Origin: JBBRVP01 sp038246785
Lineage (GTDB): Bacteria > Actinomycetota > Actinomycetes > Jiangellales > Jiangellaceae
DNA: 19,033 nt
Direction: 5' to 3'
NCBI GenBank assembly: GCA_038246785.1
Contig: JBBRVP010000054.1
Location: forward strand, 1 to 19,033
A program made the translations under genes and the position numbers. The first letter of the stretch is position 1; each line of letters starts with the position of its first letter. Positions 1-6,814 of this stretch are shown in pieces. The notes under the pieces were generated by a model. That model saw nothing but the letters and a program-made list of their open reading frames with translations, had not been told where the DNA came from and searched no databases.

Positions 1-1
1 C

Positions 2-286
2 GGGGTCACCTGGATCGGCGTCGACCAGCTCGCCGAGCACTGGGAGAAGGCCAGCCTGGTCATCGTCACCACCGAGGTCGCCACCGAGGCGCCGCAGGAC
101 CTGCCGCCCCGGTGCGGGGTGTTCATCCTGGCCGACGAGCAGCCGCCGGAGGAGGTCTGAAAGGCGATCGTCGCCCTCGACGACCAGGCCCTCGTCCTGT
201 TCTGGCCGGCCTGCCAGCCGTGGCTGGCCGAGCAGGTCGCCGACCCGGCACCGGAGTACGTCGAGCACCGCCAGCAGCGGCTGTGA
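2..286 (+). pseudogene. 3' end of a gene interrupted by an in-frame TGA; CpaE/Ssd-like N-terminal domain possible
   Basis: The reading frame enters from the left edge and reaches a TGA at 158-160. The same frame then continues open for 41 more codons to a TGA at 284-286. Those 41 codons end in G or C in all but one case, the codon bias of a real gene, so the frame was probably one gene interrupted by a nonsense change. TGG to TGA is likely, since a Trp would fit between EEV and KAIVALDD. The peptide has a beta strand (SLVIVTTEVA), a second strand after an LPPR turn (CGVFILADE), then ALVLFWPACQPWLAEQV. This resembles the receiver-like N-terminal domain of actinobacterial septum-site/CpaE-like (Ssd) proteins, but the ATPase domain that would follow is absent. 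The family call is weak; it could also be a short stand-alone protein. The interruption itself is well supported. Confidence 0.5.
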
Positions 287-398
287 GCGCCCCGCCCGTG
301 CGCGGCCGGCTCATTACACTGTCCGCGGCCGGGTCGAACCGGCCCCCAGGGTCGCGCGGAACCGCAGCGGGTTGGTCCCCGTCTGCCCGCGGACCTGA

Positions 399-440
399 CG
401 CCCGCGCGGGCCGGGGTGGTTCCCGGCCCGGCGGGCGTTT
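399..440 (+). terminator. Probable intrinsic terminator
   Basis: The left arm at 399-415 pairs with the right arm at 422-437. Sixteen base pairs form with a single bulged G, and the loop is GTGGTT. Three T residues follow at 438-440. The stem is all G:C. The short T run is only on the plus-strand side, so it would stop transcripts coming from the interrupted gene on the left. Stem quality is excellent; the weak T tract is usual in actinobacteria. Confidence 0.6.
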
Positions 441-737
441 GGGCGTTCGGCCGCGGTGCCGGCGACCCGGCGGAGCAGGTGTTTCGTGGATGTCACACCC
501 AGGATTCCGGCGCCGGACGCCAAGGTCGACAGCCCGCGGCCGGCAGCCGGGTCCTCCCGCGCGGGATGGGTCGAGGCGCCTTCTCGAGCAACTTGCCGAC
601 CCTCGAGGAGGGAAGTCGACGCGGCCGGGTGCAGGTGCTCGCACACGACGCGGCGGCTGTCGCGGCTGCGCGCGGGGATGGCGCGGTACCGGTTCACCGG
701 CAGCGGCCGGGTTCCCTTCGCGGGCTGAGCAAGGAGG

Positions 738-771
738 GTCCTCCCAGGAGGACACGCTCGGGAGTGTCCTC
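738..771 (+). promoter_or_regulatory. Two overlapping, mutually exclusive hairpins in the operon leader
   Basis: GTCCTCC (738-744) can pair with GGAGGAC (747-753). Alternatively GAGGACAC (748-755) pairs perfectly over 8 bp with GTGTCCTC (764-771) around an 8-base loop. The GAGGAC segment is shared, so only one hairpin can form at a time. The first has a very short loop and would need its inner pairs opened. The element lies 117 bases before the first operon start. Such an arrangement could act as an attenuator or an RNA/DNA binding site; no ligand or regulator can be inferred. Confidence 0.3.
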
Positions 772-800
772 GGCGTGGGGCGGCGAGCTCGACGCTCTGG

Positions 801-815
801 CCCGGCAAGGCCGGG
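801..815 (+). promoter_or_regulatory. Short hairpin upstream of the phosphatase gene
   Basis: CCCGGC (801-806) and GCCGGG (810-815) are exact reverse complements around the loop AAG. No T run follows, so it is not a classical terminator. It may simply be a leader RNA structure. Confidence 0.25.
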
Positions 816-875
816 TCTGAGCGGATTGCCCTTCGAGCCTTGTTCACCTGCGCACACGCTGCCATGCTGGCCCGC

Positions 876-882
876 GGGAAGG
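876..882 (+). promoter_or_regulatory. Ribosome binding site that selects the ATG at 888
   Basis: GGGAAGG lies five bases before the ATG at 888. The other in-frame starts, TTG at 840 and ATG at 864, have no comparable purine-rich site. The protein from 888 also begins exactly where similarity to PhoD-like proteins starts (ELPLLLAGPVVRRVE). Confidence 0.6.
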
Positions 883-887
883 CCGCC

Positions 888-3395
888 ATGGAACTGCCGC
901 TGCTGTTGGCCGGGCCGGTGGTCCGGAGGGTGGAGTCCTCGCTGGTGAGCGTGTGGGTCGTGACGAAGTCGGCCTGCACGGTAGGCCTGCACGTGTGGCC
1001 CGGCGAGGTCTCCGCGGGCCCCGGCACCGGCGCGGTGTTCGATCCCGGCGGGGAGTTCGCGCGGGGATCGCGCGACACCCTGCGTATCGGCGCGCAGTTC
1101 CACGTCGCGGTCGTCGTCGCCGAGGTGGCCGGCAACCAGCCGCTGTTGCCGGGCACGCGCTACTCGTACAACGTCACCTTTGACGCGCCGGGGGAGCGGC
1201 ACGACTTGCACGAGCTCGGACTGCTGCGCGAGCGCCCGGAACAGCCGGCGCTCGGGTACCTGCCCGGCACGCTGCCGTCGTTCGCCACCTGCCCGGCGGC
1301 GATCGACGACCTCGTGCTGCTGCACGGCTCGTGCAACCGGGTGCACGCCGAGGGTGGCCCGAACCTGATGTTCGCGATCGACGAGCTGATCCACGACGCG
1401 CTTGCCGAGCCCGTTCACCGGCCGCACCAGCTGTGGCTGTCCGGCGACCAGGTGTACGCCGACGAGATCCCCGAGGTGCTCTCGCCGCACATCACCACTC
1501 TCGGCCGTGAGCTGCTCGAAGCGGACGAGCACGTCGAACTCGCCGCCGACGCCTCCCACCCGGTGCTGCCGATCAACCAGATCAACTTCCCCGCTGGGTA
1601 CCGGCACGACCTGATGGCCAAGCAGGCCAAGCTCACCTCGAGCGAGGCGTCGAGCCACCTGCTTGGGATGACCGAGCGCCTCGCCGCGCAGCTGCTGATG
1701 TGGTCACCGGACGTGTGGCCGCGCGACAACGGCGCCGTCACGCTGCCCGCGGTCAAGGGCGTGCTGGCCGCCAAGGACCCGCCGCTCGACCACGCGCCGG
1801 CCGGGCTGTTCGCCGGATCAGGCGACCCGACGGCAGTCAAGGCACTGCTGCAGAAGGACCTGACCTCGATCAAGAAGTTCCAACAGAAGACCGAGAACGC
1901 CGAGGACGAGGCCAAGCTCACCCACCAGTACGCGGCCAAGGTCGGGGTGATCCGCCGCGCCCTCGCGAACGTCGCCACGTACATGGTCTTCGACGACCAC
2001 GACGTCACCGACGACTGGAACCTGTGCGGCCTCTGGACTCAGCGCGTCTACGGCAACCGGTTCGGCCGTGCCGTGATCCGCGACGGGCTCACGGTGTTCG
2101 CACTCACCCAGGGGTGGGGCAACGATCCGGTGGCGTACGAGACCAGCCCTGCGGCCGACGTCCTCACCGCGGCCTCCCAGTTGTTCCCGCACGGCGCGGC
2201 CGCGCCGCTGCCCGACCCCAACGCGACCGACGCGCTCGACCGGCTCTTCGGCCTGGCCGGGCAGCCGCCGACCATGCGCTGGCACTACACGATCGACGGT
2301 GCGGCGCACCGCGTGATCGCCTGCGACACCCGCACCCGTCGCGGGTTCACCACACCGACCGCGCCGCCGATCCAGCTGCCCGACGGCGAGCGTGAGCTGC
2401 AGATCCCCGCCGGCCCGCTGCCGTCCGGCCTTGAGGTGCTGATCGTGGTGCTCTCCCAGCCGCTGCTCGACCCGGTGCTGCTCGGCGAGCTGACGCAGGG
2501 ACTGATCTCGCGCGGAGCGGCGACCTTCGGGCAGGTCGAGGACAAGATGCTCAACCGCGTCGACGCCAAGGCACTGGCCGGCCTGGAAACCCTCGACTAC
2601 GAGGGCTGGGGAGCGCGGCCGGAGGAGATCCCGCGGCTGCTCGACCACCTGGCGTCCTACCCACGGGTGCTGATCATGTCCGGGGACGTGCATTTCTCGG
2701 TGTCGCTCGGGCTCAACTTTTGGCGCCGCGCGCAGGGCCTGGTCAGCACGATCGGGCAGTTCACCTCGAGCGCGGTGCAATACATCACCTTCCCCGAGGC
2801 GTTGATCCCCGCGCTCGGCCAGGGCTGGGTGTCCCAGCTCGCGGGACGGCTCAACCCCGCCGAATACCTGGTGTGGACCGACCCGCCCGACGCGCCGATC
2901 ACCGCCCCGGCACTGCCCGAGCGCGACCTGCGCCGCCGGCTGCTGCACCGTCCGGTCATCGTGCCGACGACCGGGTGGCCGCAGGCCACCGAGACCCACA
3001 TCGCGCCCGACTTCGCCTACCGAGTGGACCTGCTTGCCGATCAGCGTCCCGAGGCCGAGCGCCCCGAGCCGGTGCGCGCCGCGGCACTTGCCGCCGAGTT
3101 CGACGCCCAGGACCCGCTGCACGGGCTAAACGGGTACGCCGCGCTGGCCCGCCGGCACGCGGCGGCGGTGCGCACACACGCGAACGTCCGCAGGCTCGCG
3201 ATCTATAACAAGATCGCCCGGCTCACGTTCCGGCACGCCGAGCACACCGACCCGCCGCAACGCCGACTCGTGCTGCGCAGCGAGCTGTACAGCATCGACC
3301 ACCACACCGAGACGCCCGACCCGCCGGCCCCATTCACCGTCCACGAACTCGAGTTCGACCAACCCGCCGACCTGCTCGAACCGCGGATTCACTGA
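888..3395 (+). CDS. PhoD-like metallophosphatase, cytoplasmic type
   Basis: This 835-aa protein is predicted to hydrolyse a phosphoester using a two-metal centre of the PhoD/calcineurin-like type; the substrate is unknown. An N-terminal beta domain (about residues 1-120, GPVVRRVESSLVSVWV) precedes the catalytic core. Motifs in order are GSCNR with Cys149, GDQVYADE with Asp187, FDDHDVTDDWN at 368-378, and SGDVHFS at 598-604. These match the PhoD signature set. No Tat or Sec signal is visible, unlike secreted PhoD alkaline phosphatases. The spacing between the GDQVYAD and DDHD motifs (about 180 residues) is long, and a 220-residue tail follows GDVH. I chose the ATG at 888 because of its ribosome site; in-frame TTG 840 and ATG 864 remain possible. 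Its TGA overlaps the next ATG by one base (TGATG), so it leads a coupled operon. The fold is secure; calling it an alkaline phosphatase is inference. Confidence 0.85.
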   Translation: MELPLLLAGPVVRRVESSLVSVWVVTKSACTVGLHVWPGEVSAGPGTGAVFDPGGEFARGSRDTLRIGAQFHVAVVVAEVAGNQPLLPGTRYSYNVTFDAPGERHDLHELGLLRERPEQPALGYLPGTLPSFATCPAAIDDLVLLHGSCNRVHAEGGPNLMFAIDELIHDALAEPVHRPHQLWLSGDQVYADEIPEVLSPHITTLGRELLEADEHVELAADASHPVLPINQINFPAGYRHDLMAKQAKLTSSEASSHLLGMTERLAAQLLMWSPDVWPRDNGAVTLPAVKGVLAAKDPPLDHAPAGLFAGSGDPTAVKALLQKDLTSIKKFQQKTENAEDEAKLTHQYAAKVGVIRRALANVATYMVFDDHDVTDDWNLCGLWTQRVYGNRFGRAVIRDGLTVFALTQGWGNDPVAYETSPAADVLTAASQLFPHGAAAPLPDPNATDALDRLFGLAGQPPTMRWHYTIDGAAHRVIACDTRTRRGFTTPTAPPIQLPDGERELQIPAGPLPSGLEVLIVVLSQPLLDPVLLGELTQGLISRGAATFGQVEDKMLNRVDAKALAGLETLDYEGWGARPEEIPRLLDHLASYPRVLIMSGDVHFSVSLGLNFWRRAQGLVSTIGQFTSSAVQYITFPEALIPALGQGWVSQLAGRLNPAEYLVWTDPPDAPITAPALPERDLRRRLLHRPVIVPTTGWPQATETHIAPDFAYRVDLLADQRPEAERPEPVRAAALAAEFDAQDPLHGLNGYAALARRHAAAVRTHANVRRLAIYNKIARLTFRHAEHTDPPQRRLVLRSELYSIDHHTETPDPPAPFTVHELEFDQPADLLEPRIH

Positions 3396-6300
3396 TGGCC
3401 GGCGACGACCGCGGCATCCTCGGCCAGATCCTGCACGACGTGGCCGACTTCGTCGGGCTGCTCGCGAACCTGTTCAGCGACGAGGCGAGCATGCGCGCCG
3501 CTTTCGGCTTCTCCGTCGACGCCGGGCTGGTCACCCACCTGACCGTCGTCGCCGACGAGTTCCGCAGTGCCGCCGACCCGTCGCCGGACATCGCGAAGTT
3601 CGCCGTCGCGGCTGAACGGCTGACCGGCATCACCGACGCGGTGGAGTTGATCGTGCAGGCGGCCGAGGGGGAGCTGCCCGCAGGCCTGGCCGCCGAGGAG
3701 GCGGTCGGGCTGCTGCTGGACACGGTCGCGAGCGCGTACGTTGGCGCCCGCGCGCCGTTCCTGCTTCACCTCGCCCGGCTGCTCGGCCTGCTCACCGACA
3801 ACCTGCAACCAGGCACCGTGAGTGGCGCCGCCGAGGCGGCCGGGCGCGGCTTCTGGCGGATCATCACGTGGGACCGCATCGGCACCGCGCTGCGCGAGTC
3901 GTGGGACGGGCTGAGCGGGCCGCTCGAGACCGACGAGGACGCGCGTCGACTCTCGACCTCCTTCGTCGTGCTCGGGCTGGCCTTCGCCTACCTGCCGTTC
4001 CTGGTCAACCTCAACCACCGCCGCATCGACCCGCGCTCGGTGCAGGTGCTGCAGGGCTGGGAGGGCGACCCGCAGACGCCCACGCCGCTGGCGGACCGGA
4101 TCAGCGAGCGGTTCGTGACGATCCTGGTGACCCTTCCCTTCGAGCAGGTGACCAAGGCCGGGACTACAACCGCGGAGGAGGAGCTCACCTTCACGCTGAC
4201 CCTCGCGCTCGTCCCGCGCGAGCAGCACGGGCCGGGTCTGTGGCTGACGTTCGGGTTCGGCGGCGAGTTCGACGGCCACCTCGGGGACGGCTGGCATCTG
4301 GTCGCCGAGACACAGGTGACCGACGGGTTCGAGGTGTTCCTCGGCGGCGTGTCGGCCGTCGAGGGCAGCTTCTACAACGCGGTCGGCACGTCCGGCGGCG
4401 ACATCGAGCTCCGGTTGGAGCGCCGCGACGAGGGGACGGTCACGACACCCGACGCTGGGCCGTCCACGAGCACGCCGGCCGCGCCGTGGCGGCTCGGCGA
4501 GGTGCTCGAAGTCAAAGCCTTCGAGGCTGGGGTGAAGATCCGCGACGGCGCGCCGAACATCGAAGGTAAGGTCAGCGCCCGCGACGCCGCGCTCACCGTT
4601 CCCCGCCCGGACAGCGGCTTCTTCCGCAGCCTGGTCCCCGAAGGCGGGTACCGGATCGAGTTCGACATCGCCCTCATCGTCGACTCCACCGGACGGATCT
4701 CGGTCGAGGGCGGCGCCGGGTTCGAGGTCACCATCCCGATCCGGACGTCCACCCCCAAGCTGCAGGGCCTGCACCTCTACCTCGCGCTGCGCAACCGCAA
4801 GGAGAGCGACCCGGAAGACGTCGCGCCGCTGTCGTTCGAGGCCTCGACCGGGTTCGGCACCAAGCTTGGCGCGTTCTCGGCGACCGTCGACCGGCTCGGC
4901 GTGGTGTTGCCGCACTCGCCGCACGGGCTGCCCGGCGTGCCCTGGCTCAAGCTGCCGAACGCGGTCGGCGTCGCGATCGACAGCGCGGGCGTGAAGGGCG
5001 GCGGGTTCGTCCTGTTTGACCCGGAGCACGGCCGCTACGCGGGCGCGTTCTCGCTGACCTTCGCCAGGTGGACGATCGCCGCGTTCGGCCTGGTGACCGA
5101 TCTGCCCGACGGCTACTCGCTGCTGATCGTGCTCTCCGTCGAGTGGCCGACCCCGCTTCCCGGCCCGTTCGGCATCGGCCTCAAGGGCATCGGCGGCATC
5201 CTCGGCCACAACCACGGCGCCGACGTCGGCGTCCTGCAGAACTCGATGCGCACCGGCGCGGTCAGCACCATCCTGTTCCCCGAGGACCCGGCAACGGCAG
5301 CGCCGAAGGTGCTGACCACGCTCGGCAACGTCTTCCCGGTCCGCCCGGGCAGCTCACTGTTCGGCATCGGGCTCAAGCTGACGTGGTCCGGCGGGCTGGT
5401 GACGCTGCTCGCGGCGCTGATCTTCGAGTCGGGGCCGACGCCGCGAACCATCATTCTGGCCTCGATGGAAACGGTGGCCCCGGACAAGGACCTGCCGCTG
5501 GTCCGGATCAAGTGGGACGCCGTCGGCATCATTGACCCCACCCGCCCGTCGGTCGAGATCGACGGCTCGCTGCACGACTCGTTCATCGGCCCACTGGCGC
5601 TGACCGGCGACGGCGCGTTCCGCTTCCACGGTGGGGACGACGGCGTGTTTCTGCTGACGATCGGCGGCTTCCACCCGTCCTACATCCCGCCGGCGTCGGC
5701 GAACCTGCCCCCGCAGCGGCGGCTCACCGTCGCGTTGCCGTCGGGCAACCCGCGGCTGCGGTTGGAGCAGTACTACGCGCTGACGTCCAACTCGATCCAG
5801 ATGGGCGCCAAGCTGGAGGTGTCCGCGCGCGCGGGCGGCTTCAGCGCCGAGGCGCTGCTCAGCTTCGACGGGATCGTCGCGCGGCACCCGTTCCACTTCG
5901 TCGTCGACATCCAGGGCCGCGCCGCGATCCGCTACGACGGCTCCACGCTTGCCAGCGTGGGCCTCGACCTGCACGTCGAGGGGCCGCACCCGTGGCGGGT
6001 GAAGGGCAAGGCGTCCCTGTCGCTGTTCTTCTTCTCCGTCAGCGTCCCGATCCACTACGTCTCCGGCGAGGAAGCCGTCGAGTCGATCACGCAGGCCGAC
6101 GCCGCGGCGCTGCTGGCGGCGGCGCTGACCGACCCCGCCGCGTGGGAGACGACCCGACCCGCCGGTGCCGCCGCCCTCGTCGCGTTGCGCGCCCCCGCTG
6201 GGGACGGCCTGGCCGCGCACCCGGCCGGTCAACTCGGCGTGCGGCAGAGCGTCCTGCCGCTGGGCGTGGACCTCACCCATGTCGGGGCCGCCGCGATCGC

Positions 6301-6814
6301 CCCGGACCGGTTTGACATCACCAGACTCACCGTCGACGGGACCGCGGCGCCGCTGCGTGAGCTGCGGGCGCCGTTCGCGGCCGGCGAGTTCGTCGACCTG
6401 TCGGCGGACGAGAAGCTGTCGCGGCCGGCGTTCGAGCCGTTCCGCGCCGGCGTCACTGCCGGCGGCGCTGCGGTGACCGCCGGCCCGGTGAGCGCCGCCG
6501 ACCTGAGCTACGAGCAGATCACGCTCGGCCCGGACGGCCCGCTGGACGACATCGCGCTGCGCGCGGACGCGATCGAGATCCTCGTCGCGCACGCCGCGCT
6601 GTTCGGGGCCGCCGCGGCCAGCCCGACCCGCCTCGACGACGCCTTGGCGACGCTGCGGGCGCAACCCCTGGTCGCCCTGTCCGACGCGACGAACATCGTG
6701 GTGGACGCCGAGACCCTCATACCCCTCGCCGCCGCAGGGCCGACCGGCACCGAACTGCGCCAGGCGCTGCTCGTCGGCCAGCGGGTCGTCGCGGCCTACG
6801 AGGCGGTGAGCTAA
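3395..6814 (+). CDS. Large beta-rich protein resembling DUF6603 proteins
   Basis: This 1139-aa protein has no assigned function. Residues 1-140 are mostly helical. From about 180 to 890 there are many alternating beta strands with Gly-rich turns. Blocks I recognise from large uncharacterised bacterial proteins (DUF6603-like) include LKGIGGILGHNHG near residue 600, NPRLRLEQYYALTSNS near 785, and VEGPHPWRVKGKASLSLFFF near 861. A separate C-terminal part contains AGEFVDLSADEKLSRPAFEP near 990-1015. There is no signal peptide and no clear membrane helix; the FVVLGLAFAYLPFLVNL stretch near 190-206 is the most hydrophobic segment. The ATG overlaps the stop of the phosphatase gene and its TAA abuts the GTG of the next gene, so it is made with both neighbours. 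Repeated beta hairpins would suit a shell, tube or scaffold, but that is inference. The DUF6603 label is from memory and moderately sure. Confidence 0.75.
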   Translation: MAGDDRGILGQILHDVADFVGLLANLFSDEASMRAAFGFSVDAGLVTHLTVVADEFRSAADPSPDIAKFAVAAERLTGITDAVELIVQAAEGELPAGLAAEEAVGLLLDTVASAYVGARAPFLLHLARLLGLLTDNLQPGTVSGAAEAAGRGFWRIITWDRIGTALRESWDGLSGPLETDEDARRLSTSFVVLGLAFAYLPFLVNLNHRRIDPRSVQVLQGWEGDPQTPTPLADRISERFVTILVTLPFEQVTKAGTTTAEEELTFTLTLALVPREQHGPGLWLTFGFGGEFDGHLGDGWHLVAETQVTDGFEVFLGGVSAVEGSFYNAVGTSGGDIELRLERRDEGTVTTPDAGPSTSTPAAPWRLGEVLEVKAFEAGVKIRDGAPNIEGKVSARDAALTVPRPDSGFFRSLVPEGGYRIEFDIALIVDSTGRISVEGGAGFEVTIPIRTSTPKLQGLHLYLALRNRKESDPEDVAPLSFEASTGFGTKLGAFSATVDRLGVVLPHSPHGLPGVPWLKLPNAVGVAIDSAGVKGGGFVLFDPEHGRYAGAFSLTFARWTIAAFGLVTDLPDGYSLLIVLSVEWPTPLPGPFGIGLKGIGGILGHNHGADVGVLQNSMRTGAVSTILFPEDPATAAPKVLTTLGNVFPVRPGSSLFGIGLKLTWSGGLVTLLAALIFESGPTPRTIILASMETVAPDKDLPLVRIKWDAVGIIDPTRPSVEIDGSLHDSFIGPLALTGDGAFRFHGGDDGVFLLTIGGFHPSYIPPASANLPPQRRLTVALPSGNPRLRLEQYYALTSNSIQMGAKLEVSARAGGFSAEALLSFDGIVARHPFHFVVDIQGRAAIRYDGSTLASVGLDLHVEGPHPWRVKGKASLSLFFFSVSVPIHYVSGEEAVESITQADAAALLAAALTDPAAWETTRPAGAAALVALRAPAGDGLAAHPAGQLGVRQSVLPLGVDLTHVGAAAIAPDRFDITRLTVDGTAAPLRELRAPFAAGEFVDLSADEKLSRPAFEPFRAGVTAGGAAVTAGPVSAADLSYEQITLGPDGPLDDIALRADAIEILVAHAALFGAAAASPTRLDDALATLRAQPLVALSDATNIVVDAETLIPLAAAGPTGTELRQALLVGQRVVAAYEAVS

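Larger units (their letters stand above)
287..887. other. 600-base leader/intergenic region without a convincing gene
   Basis: No reading frame here shows the G/C third-position bias of the flanking genes together with a plausible start and ribosome site; the open frames on both strands look like products of high GC. The stretch holds a perfect 6-bp hairpin with a 6-base loop at 327-344, a long bulged hairpin followed by TTT at 399-440, two overlapping hairpins at 738-771, and a 6-bp hairpin with loop AAG at 801-815. No convincing -35/-10 pair was found. The promoter of the five-gene operon should lie downstream of the 399-440 hairpin if that element terminates transcription. Confidence 0.5.

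Noticed and set aside
2..286. Selenocysteine at the TGA of the interrupted gene
   Set aside because: No SECIS-like element is apparent just after the stop, and the family suggested by the sequence is not known to use selenocysteine; a nonsense change is simpler.
327..344. tRNA-like T-arm (GGCCGG stem; TTCGAC loop on the minus strand)
   Set aside because: The loop has six instead of seven bases, and no anticodon arm, D arm or acceptor stem can be built around it.
840..887. TTG start at 840 and ATG at 864 for the phosphatase
   Set aside because: Neither has a ribosome site, and the extra residues have no PhoD-like character; ATG 888 has GGGAAGG at good spacing. They remain possible alternatives.
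112..948. Plus-strand open frame through the leader region
   Set aside because: It crosses the real interrupted frame and the phosphatase start in another frame, has poor codon bias, and its product is Arg/Gly/Pro-rich without recognisable domains.
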